The notes: generated from the letters alone by a model not told the origin. DNA of 64,000 nucleotides from Paraescarpia echinospica (GCA_020002185.1 CM034532.1:24054135-24118134); one strand, 5' to 3'; shown: positions 11,701-24,840, counted from the stretch's first letter. Made by a program: numbers and translations.

Positions 11701-12342
11701 ATGTGTGTGTGTGTGTGTGTGGTAGTCTATGAACAGTGCGACATGCTTGAGGAATATAGCCTTGGACCCACATTTCAGGGCATGATCGCTGATCCCATGT
11801 TGCTGATATCAATCTATTCAGCAAAATTGAATTATTCAATTCAGTGATCGTTGGTCTTCTCAAGAGGCTGTTATGGTTGTTGGAGATATTGTTTGCAGAA
11901 TAGGTGTCTTAGTATACGTATTGAAGGGGAACTGTATTACGAAGTTGAGAATCCTTGTGCTTTGGTAAAACGACACCCCTTATGTCATGAATTACGTCCG
12001 GTGGTCGCGACGTGGTGTTGCCACGTTGGCAGACGTCTACGTGCCGCGAGCATGTGCACGAATCGTCGCACTCTATGTTAGATAACGTTCTCAACTTCGT
12101 AATACAGTTCCCCTTCAATACGTATACTAAGACACCTATTCTGCAAACAATATCTCCAACAACCATAACAGTCTCTTGAAAAAAACCACCGATCACTGAA
12201 TTGAATAATTCAATTTTGCTGAATAAATTGATATCAGCAACATGGGATCAGCGATCTTGCCCTGAAATGTGGGTTCATGGCTATATTCCTCAAGCATGTC
12301 GCACTGGAATGTGGGTTCGTAGACTACCCCTCGCGTGTTAGT

Positions 12343-12600
<258 letters not shown>

Positions 12601-12624
12601 ACGTATACAAACACTTATACAGAC

Positions 12625-12890
12625 TAATGTACACACACACACATGCACGCGCGCCCGACCACACACACAGAAAGTGCACAAGCACGCACGCACGCACACA
12701 CACACACACAAATATAAAAACGCACAGGCAAACGTACACACACGCATGCACACGCATGCACACGCATGCACGCGCATGCACGCGCACCCGATCACACACA
12801 CAGACAAATGCACATGCACGCGCGCATGCACGCACGCACACATGCACGCACACACAAACACACACATACACATATATACACACTCACTAG
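12625..12890. repeat. Degenerate (CA)n/(CGCA)n tract
   Basis: Mirror image of 11206-11560 in the right palindrome arm. Confidence 0.9.
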
Positions 12891-13178
12891 TTTAAAAAAT
12901 CACCTTTATTTTTGCTTCCGATTAAACACAGTTTGGGACATCTTTGATCAATTCAAAAAGAAGTAATCGTTTGCTTCTACTCAAAAAAGGTAAATGGTAA
13001 ATTCTTATAGCGCTTTACATTTTACTCCCTGGCAGACCTGTTCAATCGAACACCATCTCGACTTCTCTGGAAAGCAATCAACCACGCTGCAATTAATGCG
13101 CGAAGACTATTCTTTCACAAATATCCACAACTTCTATAGCCAGGTATTCATCCATAGAGTTGAGCTAAGTGAAAAAAC
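12885..13178 (-). mobile_element. SINE body, mirror copy in right arm
   Basis: Inverted counterpart of 10915-11205 with the same blocks. It reflects the palindrome, not an independent insertion. Confidence 0.6.
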
Positions 13179-13483
13179 CACCGATCACTAAATTGAATAA
13201 TTCAATTTTGCTGAATAAATTGATACAAGCAATATGGAATTAGCGATCTAGCCCTGAAATGTGGGTTCAAGGCTATATCCCTCAAGTACGTCGCACTGGA
13301 ATGTGGGTTCTTGTACTAACACGCGAGGTTAGGTCTTCCAGGAAGACACGTTGATCACGTTCTCCTCCGTATAACCGACCTATAGCCGACGTCGCCAGCA
13401 GTTTGTAGTTGTTGTTGTCACCCTCCCCCGCCTCCTTATCTCCATTACCAGCGATACCAATGCCTCGCCCGGGGCTGCCTAGA

Positions 13484-13493
13484 CTATAAATAC
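13484..13493 (+). promoter_or_regulatory. TATA box upstream of PRP-like copy 2
   Basis: CTATAAATAC, identical to the box of copy 1 and at the same distance from the exon 1 ATG. Confidence 0.65.
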
Positions 13494-13576
13494 TGCAACT
13501 GTTCGCGGCCAATTAGTCGCCCGCTTAATATCAGTGACAGTTCACATCTATCCGCACACCGCGTCATCATTGCGCC

Positions 13577-13792
13577 ATGTCCAAAACGATTGACCACCCG
13601 GAGTGTCCAGTCCGGTCCTACATGGACGACTCGAACATCAAATGGAGAACGACGAAGCCGGACTTCACGATCGTCGACCAGAAGTATTTGAAGGAGAAGG
13701 TTATGTCACACAAGGAGGGCTCCCTCGCGAAGATCGTCGAGAATCTCGTCAAGTCGTGGGAATGCGAGAGTTCGCACAAAGTCGACGTCAAG
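13577..13792 (+). pseudogene. Pathogen-related-protein-like copy 2: promoter and exon 1 only
   Basis: Exon 1 is open for all 72 codons and ends in the same phase 0 donor (AAG|GTGGGC) as copy 1. Amino acid differences from copy 1 are few, for example Pro to Ser in the DDxNIKW segment and Ala to Val before ENLVKSW. The homologous intron continues to about 14546 and then the similarity to copy 1 ends. No exon 2 or exon 3 is found before the next unrelated sequence. It could only make a protein by splicing to something foreign, so I treat it as a partial duplicate. An intact TATA box and donor mean that transcription is possible. Confidence 0.8.
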
Positions 13793-14548
13793 GTGGGCTT
13801 ACAACTCAGTTTTCATTTCGATAATGTTTCTATTTTATATTAAAAAAAACCTATTAATTTCAAATAATAAAAGATATATCTTACGACGAATTTGAAAAGT
13901 GCACGAAGCTTTTTCAACGTGTAAGTTAAATAACGATTATGTTACATGCACATTCACATTCAGAAGGAGACTAAAACGTTGCCTACCGAATCCTTAGTTT
14001 TATCTACGGACTACAATAACGATGATGAATGGACCATATAGGTCCCTTTAGCTCCGCAGACTAATGATCCAACATTCTGAGAGGTAACTGTACTGTCTTA
14101 TTAAACATTTCTTGTTGTACATGGTTTTTTCTGAAATGACGGCACATGCGAATTGCAAACAACTATTTCGTGTTGGAAAACACTGCGTTGGTTAATTACA
14201 GCTTCATCAACGTAACTGACTGCCTGAATACCAGTGGGGTGTTTGTCACGACTGTTGGAGTTATTTCATTACTTTTTTATTTCAAGTTTACTTAATGTCT
14301 TCACACCTTTTAGAATATAGTTTCCCAGGACAGGACAAGCAAAACATGATGACACTATATATTTAATTGATATACTCACAAGAAATGTTACCAAACAATC
14401 TCCCGCGTCATATATGACATAATCGTTTTGTTTCCCACCATACATATGGTTTATTCTTGTCGATTTGAATGCAATTATATTGAGTTTCGATTGTTGATAC
14501 GATTGTTCTGCTGCATTGAGTAATTTGGATACATAAATAGTTCTATAG

Positions 14549-16015
14549 CAACGAAGTACTCTGCTCCAAATAACGTGGTCAATAGTCAACTCATCTAACA
14601 AATAAGGACAAAGAAACATAGTAGGTTATCATCACCGTGAAGCAACGACTGGTTGAAGAAACTACATGGTTTCATGACGCACCGAAGAACCATCAACATC
14701 AACCTTTTGTGGTCATGTGAAGACATCGAGCTTGCAAAATTTCCAGAACCAATCAGCTCCTTGTCAAGGGAGTTGCTCACGATGGGGAACTTGCACGGGC
14801 TTGATATGTTGCGTGTTACCTATTTTTGGCACTCGCTCGTGAGTAGCAAACCGTCAATCCTGTCAGGATCCAACTCTGGGTCTGACGATGCCAGCCCATC
14901 CTCCACCCTACAACTTCACATTGCACACGCTAATTAACACGCAAAGGTTTGGTTACAAGCAGAGTACGAATGTATAGCTATACAATCTCATATCGACACA
15001 TACACGAGGAAGAAGGTCTCAGAATGCCTGTGTGAACGTGGTAATCCCCTGTTGTAGTTGTCCGTGGATGCCACTCAAAATACAGGGTGGCTCGGCAAAC
15101 TGGCTCGATCGTTTTTGTACTGCAGATACTACAATGAATCCTGCATGTGACAGTAATTAGTTCAGTTGCCTGATCAGCAGACACTTGGTTGAAGCGCCTT
15201 CTGGTTTTCTTCACAAGAAGTTATTCTGTAATGAATACTGCACGAGCCTATGGTGCCGTCTTCTCGGGGTGTTTCACATCTGCCAGAGAGACTGTTCTCC
15301 ACCGGGAGGGCATAGCTTGTATGATCATAGATGGTTAGTCAATGTATAACTGCAGCGAAAGGTAGTGTATAGTTGCCTATATTCTCAGCCCTTGTGATTT
15401 GGATTCCTCCATGAGATATTGAATTGTCTTGTTCCTCAAAACATCTGACAGTTGGTCGACTATGTTGCGAATAGAGTTCTAATCTGCGATTGCCACCTCT
15501 CTTCTTTAACATCCGAATTATATTTTGGGCAAGTTATTTGACTATCACGTCATGTTAATGACCAAATGTGTAGTAATAAATAATATGCATATTATATCAA
15601 CAGGAATACATACAAACAGGCTTACAAAGAATAATTTGGTATGTAAACAACTTTGGTGTACGCGATAAACACTTTTGAGAAAATCACGTTTTTTTATATT
15701 TGATGTTCCCATATATTTATGAGAAAATTCAAAATTCAACACCTGATAACACAGAAAATACAGGTATAAATCATACCATATTTAGCAACGGTGTGTACAA
15801 GAAGATTAATTAATAAAACTATTTTGACACAAGTTTTAATTTGTGTCCCTCAAATAACCTTCAAAATCGAGGGTGGCATCCACATACACATATTTCTTAT
15901 CCCTTGTGTGATGGATCTAGCATGAATTTATGCTATTAACAAAACAATGCAGTTAAAAGTATAACATCATTTGTCGGCTAACCTTCTATCTGCAAAAAAG
16001 CCTAATTTCGAAAAT
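14549..16015. other. No gene recognised beyond the palindrome arm
   Basis: Open frames at 14653-14937 (plus) and 14978-15214 (minus) show no domain I recognise. The region reads like old, decayed repeat sequence, but I cannot name it. Confidence 0.4.
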
Positions 16016-16019
16016 TAAT

Positions 16020-16910
16020 CTTTTGAGGTTGACCTTATTTAACCTGCACTCCACAGTTAGAGCACCATTTTATAACTCCATGACATACCTCATTTTGTAC
16101 AGGGCTGCAATACCGTTCATATGGTATGTAACATGACCTAGTGTATGTAGACAAAGTAGCTACACAACCATTGTAAATGTTGAACTTTTGCGGAGTGACG
16201 AAGTTTTGAACATTCGTCGTTTGATGGTGATCTTGTTTAACATTCACTCCACACCTGCAGCACCACTTGATAGTTCCCCGTCGTACCTCTGGTTTAAGCA
16301 GAGACAGTTGGCTTTCTAACGGTATACGACATTGCCATGAATAGATAGGTAACGTAGATATACGCAACCATTTATATTGTATGACGTTTGCGAGATGACA
16401 CTATTAATTTTCGAACATTTATCACTTGACGGTGACTCTGTTTGATCGTCGCTCCACATCTACTCCTTCAATTAGTAGCTCCATGTCATATCTCATTTTG
16501 ACGGGAAGAAATGGCTCTTTCACACTTTATAAGATACGTGCATATATATGAAGTATTTGCAGGGTCATTTGAACTTTATGACTTTCGCGGCATCTAATAT
16601 TCATAATTTCATGGTGACCTTGTTTGACCTTAGCTCCACTCGTACCATATCAGGTAACACCTCCATATCGTACCTCAATTTGACGGGGAAACAATAAGCG
16701 TTTCAAAAATATATAACTTGGCTATCGTTTTATTAAGTAAAGTAGATATGCGATCGTTGTAATATTCAGGCGATTGTCGAAGCGCACAATTTCGAAAATT
16801 CATCATTTGACGGTGACCTTGTTTGACCTTGGATTCACGCTTACTACACCACTTAGCAGCTCTACGACAGGAGCTCGTTGGGACGGGGAGATGTAGAGCT
16901 TAAAAATGAT
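16020..16910. repeat. Degenerate ~200-bp tandem repeat, five units
   Basis: A block of the form GGTGACCTTGTTTGACC followed by CTCCACnnnTA...CACC and a ...TACCTCATTTTGACGGG-like end recurs at 16026, 16225, 16430, 16612 and 16811. Spacings are 199, 205, 182 and 199. Between blocks a TTTGCGG...TTCGAAAATTCAT segment also recurs. On the minus strand two units are open and encode a repeated peptide, IKWCCRCGVNVK and IKWCSNCGVQVK. Confidence 0.7.
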
Positions 16911-17129
16911 GTAACATTTGGGTGTGTGTAAGGGGGGGCATTTAAATCGGTCCCATAGGTGGTTCTACCTCTCGCCTATAATGGAAATTGGTCACTCTTC
17001 CGTACATAATATTTTGTAATAAAACTAAAACACAACTTTATAATTACAGCGCAATGTATCCAATATTCCTCATATGCCTAGGTACATAACATAGAGCAGA
17101 GCTGAACTGGAAGTTGGATATTGTTCCTT

Positions 17130-17772
17130 TTACGAGGATGCTCTAGGGACGACTAGGCGGCGAGAGACCCTCATTCGATTAAGCAGTATCGCCGCCATGA
17201 CGCTGTATGACGTAATCACGACGAAAAAACACACAATCGCCATAGCAGTGAACGACAAAACTGCGCCAACGGTTAACAATTTGTGCCACAGACAATAATA
17301 CTGATTAAAAAACAGCCACCGCTCCAGCTACAGCGAATGCTGTCTTCGCTAGAGTAATGCTCAGCGTGAACTTGTACGGTTGCGCAACAGCCAAACAGCG
17401 CCCCGTCGCAAGAAATGCCAGCAGAACCGACGCGAAAGAGACAGCTGCATTCAAGACGAACAAAACGTACACGCGAATGACTGGAAAAGGAATTGTTTTC
17501 ACAGTGGTGAAACTTACGCATATCGCTAAGTCAGCAACGGTCAAAGAAAACAGGTAGACCCCCCTTGTAGAAGTCGTCATCTTTCCAATATACACGGTGA
17601 CCACAGCTAGGTTTCCTGACACTCCAATGATGCACAGCAGAATTATGAGCAACCTATGCGTTGAACTAATAGTTGTTGTCGTCGACTTGTTACTCGTATT
17701 CATCGGCATACTCGTCAAGGTGCGTTCAAAGGGCAATGCATTGTTCACACTCGAAACGTTGCCGGATTCCAT
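17130..17772 (-). pseudogene. Rhodopsin-type GPCR fragment (TM1-TM5), frameshifted and truncated
   Basis: The first ATG is at 17772 (MESGN). After an extracellular Ser/Thr-rich N-terminus with NKS and NVS sequons come TM1 with the class A Gly-Asn pair (IIGVSGNLAVV), TM2 with the LTVADLA signature, TM3 ending in FLATGRCLAVAQPYKF in the place of the usual E/DRY region, and TM4. A six-T run at about 17308-17313 shifts the frame: the first frame stops at once. The next frame continues with NQYYCLWHK (ECL2-like) and a clear TM5 ending in LLNRMRVSRR, then stops at 17130. No TM6-TM7 is found downstream. It may be a dead gene, or one base in the T run may be wrong and the CTCGTAAAA at the end may be a splice donor. 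The ligand class is not identifiable. Confidence 0.75.
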
Positions 17773-17971
17773 CTCGTAGACAACCACTTATTTTTGTCGC
17801 TGCCTCTTGGATGGTTATTTAAATGTGTGAGTTTTGAGAAAAAAATTGTACCATTTATTATCATACCCGCGAATCAGGCAGACGAAAGTTGTGTATAACG
17901 CATAAAATGTATTTTTTTCCTCCGTAATACACGAAGCACACTATTTGCCGGTTCCATCAAGTCTAATGATT

Positions 17972-18197
17972 CTTCTTTCAGTAATGGCGTCATCGGTTTC
18001 TGCGTGTTATGTCTTCAGTGGGCACGCTATCGCCCATAGTAATTAGTTCACTGCCTTAGCGTGCGAATTATGTTCTAACTGTTTCGCTTCTTTCAGTAAT
18101 GGCGTCATCGGTTTCTGCGTGTCTTCAGTGGGCACGCAATCGCCCATAGTAATTAGGTCACAGCCTTGGCGTGCGAATTATGTTCTACCTGTTTCGC
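17972..18197. repeat. Tandem duplication of ~115 bp
   Basis: Two head-to-tail copies (17972-18086 and 18087-18197) share CTTCTTTCAGTAATGGCGTC through ATGTTCTAnCTGTTTCGC with few differences; the second lacks a few bases (TTATG). Confidence 0.9.
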
Positions 18198-18539
18198 ATG
18201 TGATTACTCTCGAGTAATTGAACGTATCTTGTTTGCTGAAGTCATTATATTAAGAAATGAGCAATTAAAAATTGGATGTTTATCTCAAATATGCAGCCAG
18301 GGGCTTAACGTAAAGGATGCTTCGTGAAGCAATCGTAGCGTAATGCTTGGCATTGATTACAGTTAATCGTAGAACAGCACAGAAACATGAAAGCGGGAAG
18401 GCAGAAGGGACGCACTTAGGAAATGACGTCACTTCTGTTGCAGTGTCATATGGCGAATACTCATAGAAACAATGAACGCCCCTAACGAATAATGGTGGTA
18501 TTATCAAATGTGTTCCTCTCCTCCTTGTTCCCTGCTGTA

Positions 18540-18800
18540 CCGGGGTGAAGGCCAAGTACAGTAAAGCTGAACCACTCTCTGTGTCTTTTCCTTCCATAGT
18601 TTTCTGTCCATCGTTCCCTCTCTCCATCATCCCTGGTCTTCTCGTGTCCCTCCTCATGCAGTCCTCCCGTCTCAGATGGGGCCTTCCCCTCTTCCTGAGT
18701 CCTTTATGTTGTTCCGCCTGTGTTATCTTCGCTTTTTACTGGCATCCATTCTTGCCAAGTGGCCTGCCCATCTCATCCGGCTTCTCAATAATCATCCTGT
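18540..18800 (-). mobile_element. LINE C-terminal remnant (RTE-like or related)
   Basis: The minus strand encodes WAGHLARMD, then GRGRPHLRREDCMRRDTRR. This resembles the H-x-x-R-M-D ... GRPxLRWEDCxxRDLR tail commonly found at the C-terminus of some LINE ORF2 proteins. It is interrupted by stops and short. The element may belong to the same broad group as 58180-59225. Confidence 0.55.
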
Positions 18801-18994
18801 TACACTACATTGCATTCCATCCTCTTTTCTCAGGTCATTTGTTCGTCTTCTATCTATCCTCTTTGTTCTTGTTATTCTTCTAACCTATTCTGGCGTCCTT
18901 TGACATGAAACAACATGTTACCTTTTCGATACATTTCATGGCCATTGGCTTGACCTCTTGACAACCCGTTTAACTTGTAGCAATATCTAGACGG

Positions 18995-19567
18995 GTTATC
19001 AGACCACCACACTGTCATTGTTGATGTTATCAGACCTCTACACTGTCATTGTTAATGTTATCAGACCTCTACACTGTCATTGTTAATGTTATCAGACCTC
19101 TACACTGTCATTGCTAATGTTATCAGACCTCTACACTGTCATTGTTAATGTTATCAGACCTCTACACTGTCATTGCTAATGTTATCAGACCTCTACACTG
19201 TCATTGTTAATGTTATCAGACCTCTACACTGTCATTGTTAATGTTATCAGACCTCTACACTGTCATTGCTAATGTTATCAGACCTCTACACTGTCATTGT
19301 TAATGTTATCAGACCTCTACACTGTCATTGTTAATGTTATCAGACCTCTACACTGTCATTGTTAATGTTATCAGACCTCTACACTGTCATTGCTAATGTT
19401 ATCAGACCTCTACACTGTCAAATGTTATCAGTTAATGTTATCAGACCTCTACACTGTCATTGTTAATGTTATCAGACCTCTACACTGTCATTGTTAATGT
19501 TATCAGACCTCTACACTGTCATTGTTAATGTTATCAGACCTCTACACTGTCATTGCTAATGTTATCG
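18995..19567 (+). repeat. 31-bp minisatellite, about 18 units
   Basis: Unit starts GTTATCAGACCTCTACACTG and has a 31-bp period (18995, 19026, 19057 and so on). Nearly all units carry CTCTACAC; only the first carries the CACCACAC variant. One disturbed unit lies near 19418-19440. Confidence 0.95.
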
Positions 19568-20018
19568 TTTCTATAATTCCAATAGATTCGAAAGAAAATG
19601 TGTCTTATAGAGTCATTTACAGAATTGACATTACAGCTTTAATGGCTGATATCCTTAAATCTGACCTTATCATACACCCAAAAGAACACCTATCTATATT
19701 AACAGAACGGTCAAGTACTCAAGGCATTATTTGACAAACATGCACTTATGAAATCCAAATTTCAGGGCCGTTGCTACCCTAAAACAATTGGAAGGTAGTA
19801 AGGGGTTCCCTCCCAGAAAATGTTGAATATGTATCTTTATGCAATCTAGCTTATTTTCTTGAGAATTTCGCCCACGGCTCAAGTATTGCATGCTGCGTGG
19901 GAATGAAAAAAATCATAAAACGAATTAATTAATATCAAATGACAATACATCAAAATCGACAGCTACGCATTATACACAGAATATCGGTCCGACACCCGAC
20001 TGAAATAGTTTTACAAGA

Positions 20019-20359
20019 TCACTTCCCCTCGCCGTCGCGTGCAGTGATTCGCCAATTGGCTTTATACAAATAAACCTCTTCGGGGGAGGGAAGGTAATTT
20101 AATTTTCTATGGACATGTAACATTCTGAGGCCATTGAACCGTTTTCTGTCATTGTTGACCGACTCCACCACTTGAGGCGTCGATGGGCAGAAAAGGACCG
20201 CTCGCATGCAACGCGTCCGACTGGTGTAGTGAGGAAGATGTTTACGATCTTGTTGGTGACGGCAAATGTTTGACCAGACGCCGAAATAAGTTCACGTGAA
20301 GACGACGGTGGTGGAACTTGAGGATCATCGTACCTCTTTCGCCATTTAGCAATTTCCAC
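20019..20359 (-). pseudogene. hAT transposase C-terminal dimerisation fragment
   Basis: The frame contains IFLTTPVGRVACERSFSAHR followed by RLKWW and RSTM, matching the general hAT C-terminal pattern (P-x-S/T-x-x-x-E-R-x-F-S-x-x-x-x-x-K-x-x-x-R-S-x-M). The stretch carries frameshifts and has no upstream transposase core. It lies in the 1.2-kb block that interrupts the left arm of the inverted repeat. Confidence 0.7.
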
Positions 20360-21244
20360 AGGAAGCTCGTTTTTTCAGCCGAACTGAAATACTTACTGTA
20401 CTACTTAGTAAGTCCTGTGTCATCTAGCTGATGTAGGTTGGGCGGCAGGAGGTCTTGAGCTGCAGTGAGTCCATAGACACGGGAACGGGGAGTGAGGGTG
20501 GGGGCAAAGGAGCAGCTGCTCCCCTGGAATGTCTCTGTGGGGAAGACATATGGTTCTGACCCCTCCATTAAATGTGAGTGTGAATGTTTGTTTATGCGAC
20601 GAGTGTCAATGGCGGGTGGAAATAAAAAATTTATGAGACGATTAATGTGTATTTTTGTTGAATGTGAAAGGTGTGTGCAGTTGGAGGATAGACATATTGT
20701 TTTCTGCCCCCCCCCTCCAGTAATAGGCGGCGTGGTGGTGGCGAAACATTTTTCGAAAGCCCCCCCCCCCCTCTGTCATCATTTAAGCAGAGATAGCGGA
20801 GAGAAGGTGGAGAAGATAAATTTATAGTAGCGGCGCGACATAACAAAATATTTTTTTGTAATAGTACGGATGTCATGATAAGTTCACATCCGAGACAGCG
20901 GAGAAACTGAAGTTACAGCGGCGGAGCGGCGTCAAATTTCAAACAACCCCCCCCCCCCCATTGAGCCAACTGACTAACCCAGACAGTCACATGGTGAGGG
21001 AAGATGTGAAGATATGCGGCGGCAAAAATGTGTCAGTAGTGCTGAAGCTCCGTTACACCCCCCAATATGAATTTCGTTCCCGCGTCACTAAGTGAGACCA
21101 TAGTGGTCACTCGAAAAACGTTCAGCAAACTCGTCAAGGACATAATCAATAAATGGGTAAAATATGTTGATGCGATAGTAGTCAGCTGCTATTTGATCCG
21201 TGCTTCCAGCATTGACGCGATGGCGGTGAAGCCGTGCCGTTCTG
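20360..21244. other. Left-arm-specific insert with poly-C runs
   Basis: Contains C runs at about 20707-20717, 20761-20773 and 20946-20958 alternating with GCGGAG and GGTGG-rich pieces. No gene recognised. Possibly the rest of a degraded DNA transposon related to the hAT fragment beside it. Confidence 0.4.
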
Positions 21245-21310
21245 GGTTTACGAATCTCAATATCTGTAGAGTTGGCCAACAGTCTAACACGGCGCCATAT
21301 TTAATTCCAT

Positions 21311-22395
21311 CCATCGGTGCTGTTATTGGTGAAATGTATGCAGTCAGTGCAGTTGTTGGTGATTTTTTTTGCAATCGGTGCAGCTGTTTGTGAAATGTAT
21401 GCAATCAGTACAGTTGTTGGTGAATTGTATGCAATCAGTGCAGTTATTCGTGAAATGTATGCAATCAGTGAATGTTGTTTGTGAAATGTATGCAATCAAT
21501 GCAGTTGTTGGTGAAATGTATGCAATCAGTGCAGTTGTTGGTGAAATGTATGCAATCAGTACAGTTGTTGGTGAAATGTATGCAATCAGTGCAGTTGTTG
21601 GTGAAATGTATGCAGTCAGTGCAGTTGTTGGTGAAATGTATGCAATCAGTGCAATTGTTGGTGAAATGTATGCAATCAGTACAGTTGTTGGTGAAATGTA
21701 TGCAATCAGTGCAGTTGTTGGTGAAATGTATGCAATCAGTACAGTTGTTGGTGAAATGTATGCAATCAGTGCAGTTGTTGGTGAAATGTATGCAATCAAT
21801 GCAGTTGTTGGTGAAATGTATGCAATCAGTGCAGTTGTTGGTGAAATGTATGCAATCAGTGCAGTTGTTGGTGAAATGTATGCAATCAATGCAGTTGTTG
21901 GTGAAATGTAAGCAATCAGTGCAGTTGTTGGTGAAATGTATGCAATCAGTGCAGTTGTTGGTGAAATGTTTGCAATCAGTGCAGTTGTTCGTGAAATGTA
22001 TACAAACAGTGCAGTTGTTGGTGAAATGTATGCAATCAGCGCAGTCGTAGGTGAAATGTATGCAATCAATGCAGTTGTTGGTGAAATGTATGCAATCAGT
22101 GCAGTTGTTGGTGAAATGTATGCAATCAATGCAGTCGTAGGTGAAATGTATGCAATCAATGCAGTTGTTGGTGAAATGTATGCAATCAGTACAGTTGTTA
22201 GTGAGATGTATGCAATCAGTGCAATTGTTCGTGAAATGTATGCAATCTGTACAGGTATTGGTGAAATGTATAAAATCAGTGTAGTTGTTGGTGAAATATG
22301 TGCTTTCGGTGCAATTGTTGGTGAAATGTATGAAATCAGTGCAGTTGTTGGTGAAATGTATGCAATCAGTGCAGTTGTTGGTAAAATGTATGCTT
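21311..22395 (+). repeat. 30-bp minisatellite, about 36 units
   Basis: Unit GTGAAATGTATGCAATCAGT plus GCAGTTGTTG, with a 30-bp period. Because 30 is divisible by three and two frames per strand lack stops, it yields long open frames in four of six frames. These are by-products of the repeat. Confidence 0.95.
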
Positions 22396-22537
22396 TAATA
22401 ATAATAATATAACAATTGTGTTTATGGTAATGTATTGACAGGAAATTAAATTATATGTATATAATTATTATATATATAATTTCTGTGTTGTAATGCCTGT
22501 AGATTTCACTTAACCAATAAGAATCGTTGTAGATCAC

Positions 22538-22742
22538 TTAAAGGAGGTCGTAGCTCATGCCAAATACCCTTTATTTAAAATAAACTGTACGTCTAAATTA
22601 GCCCAATATAGATGCCCTGGTTGTCGCCTCCGAGAGACGCCCGTTACAACACAGGCCTGGAATAGCCTCACTGAGTTCATTCCCCTTCAGTGTAGGGAGA
22701 ATGAGATCACAGGAGGACCGCTTATCTGATGTCACATACTTG
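22538..22742 (+). repeat. Dispersed ~200-bp repeat, copy 2
   Basis: Reads AAAGGAGGTCGTAGCTCATG, GATGCCCTGGTTGTCGCC, CAGGCCTGGAATAGCC and GAGATCACAGGAGGACC, block by block as in 7868-8080 (inverted) and 35455-35614. Confidence 0.7.
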
Positions 22743-23825
22743 AAACCAGACGCCTTGTAAAATATGTCGATTGTGTTTGGGCTACTTAGCCAAGCCAGAC
22801 AGTTCCTTCAATGCAATTACGTGTAGTGCAGGCCTGGTAGGGGGAGAGGGAGGATAAATTATTATTCGGATACATTTGTAAAGCGCCATGTATCCGGGTT
22901 AAAACGTGCTCGAAGGCGCTAACAATATAAAACAAGTATAAACTATGTTAAATAAATAAATTACTACAAATGTGCGGATACGTTACAAGAAGCCATATAG
23001 TCGAATCGATGATCTACAACCACTTGGAACGGGCATACACTATTTCGCCTAAAATAAAAAATCAATAACAATTAAATAAACAGCAACATTTTATTTTTTT
23101 TAACTAGCCCGGCAAGTAGTAATATATTGAACAGTTCACTGTGTATTGATTCTTACAAATTATAACGAAATACAAAGGATGCATTTTTTAAGTAATACTA
23201 ATACTAATTCACACAGCAGAGCGCTAAATTGACAATCCTTGTTTGGATTTGGATTTTCGCACCCCGAACTTTGCTCTTGCACTTAGGCCCTACTTGGTTT
23301 ATTTTCCCCCACAACACATTAAACGCCAATTACCAGTCGGTGTGAAATTCACCAGAATGTCAGATGTCGATTGTTTTATTGAAAAACACTCCGAAGACAG
23401 CCACCAATTTCGACCTAGCACTTTCAATCACTTAGGGTCCGCCTTTAAAGGGTAATTCATGAGGTCAGCGTGACACTGCACCTCAACATGTTTGGGGCGC
23501 AAACCAAAAAAATATCTACTTCCATTAATGAAGAAAGAAGCCAAAATGCTGAGAAAAAAAGATGCCAAAGTGCTGAAATTAGGCCTACTAGAATAGTATT
23601 TGACTTGTGTTTCTGGTAAACCGATTGCCTCTGTTAAATGTAGTCGACCCATATGAGGTTTTATTACATGGTAAGAAAACACAATCATTTATTTGCGACA
23701 TTTCAACCACAAAGAAAACACAAACGTTTGCCACACAACCTAATATCTAGCTTTCAAAATACTGGCAATATTGTTCTGAAGATATTGGTGGTGACATCTT
23801 AACAAAATCAGTTACTAACACAAAT
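22743..23825. other. Spacer of the second inverted repeat, no gene recognised
   Basis: Open frames at 23243-23455 and 23428-23688 have no recognisable domain. No splice-flanked exon found. Confidence 0.4.
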
Positions 23826-23827
23826 AT

Positions 23828-24011
<184 letters not shown>

Positions 24012-24644
24012 CATACTTTCGAAAGAGGACGGAGAGAACACACAGTAGAGAAAAGGAGGAGAAAAAACCCAAGAGCACCCTCCAGCAATCAAACCTTCCC
24101 CTGCAACACAATCTGCCTGTCTAGGATAGGCCATTTCAGCCACCAGCGCGCCTGCCGCAGACGTTGAACACCGCCTTCTTGAATCTTCGATCCTGAAGTC
24201 AAGCCAAGAAGAAGAAAACATACATACATACATTTACATACATATAAAAAATAAAGGGCAATGATAAAACAGAAAATGTATGCTACCTATCGTATAATTC
24301 GAGTGCATTTGACAGGTAACAAAACGTATGTATATTATTCTGGTTGACGTAACCAGTAATAGCGGTACAAACTCTAGCTAATAGTCTTATCCGCCCAACC
24401 CGATTATTTAACAGAGAACACCGGTTAATTTTCCACTCGAGCTAATTGTCGACTATGTCTGATAACAAAAAACAGTCTTCCGGTAACCTTTGACCCGTGA
24501 TGTAACTGGGAAATGCATCCCTTCACACGGTCACATAAGAATTTGTGTAGGTATTTTTCTGGTTCAGGTAATTATCTCCAACCACCCACGTCAGTCATAG
24601 TTTCACAGCCAGATTCGATACGGGTTTAACCTGTATTGGTGTGG

Positions 24645-24840
24645 GTATATATATATATACCCACATGAATATGTACTATTATATATATATAATATTACAT
24701 ATTATATATATATAATATGTAATTATATATATGTATGTATATATATATATAGTTATATATATATATAACATATAACACACATAAATATATATATATATAC
24801 ACCGTAGACTGTATATATATATATATATATATATATATCC
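24645..24840. repeat. (TA)n palindromic tract
   Basis: Repeated TATATA runs with ATTACATATTATA-type self-complementary segments, next to the inner end of the right arm. Confidence 0.85.

Larger units (their letters stand above)
9745..11951 (+). repeat. Left arm of large palindrome (copy 1 side)
   Basis: Sequence from about 9745 to 11951 is repeated in reverse complement at 12085-14546. It includes intron 1, exon 1, the promoter and upstream SINE/TG tracts of copy 1. The arms differ by many substitutions and by indels, chiefly in the simple repeats. Confidence 0.88.
18887..22450 (+). repeat. Left arm of second large inverted repeat
   Basis: Segments 18887-20008 and 21245-22450 are matched in reverse order and orientation by 24838-30234. 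Matched blocks are the GACGCC..ACATGTT flank, the 31-bp minisatellite, a 440-bp unique flank, a 70-bp block around GTAGAGTTGGCCAACAGTC, the 30-bp minisatellite and an AATAATAATATAAC tail. About 1.2 kb (20009-21244) is present only in this arm. Confidence 0.85.
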
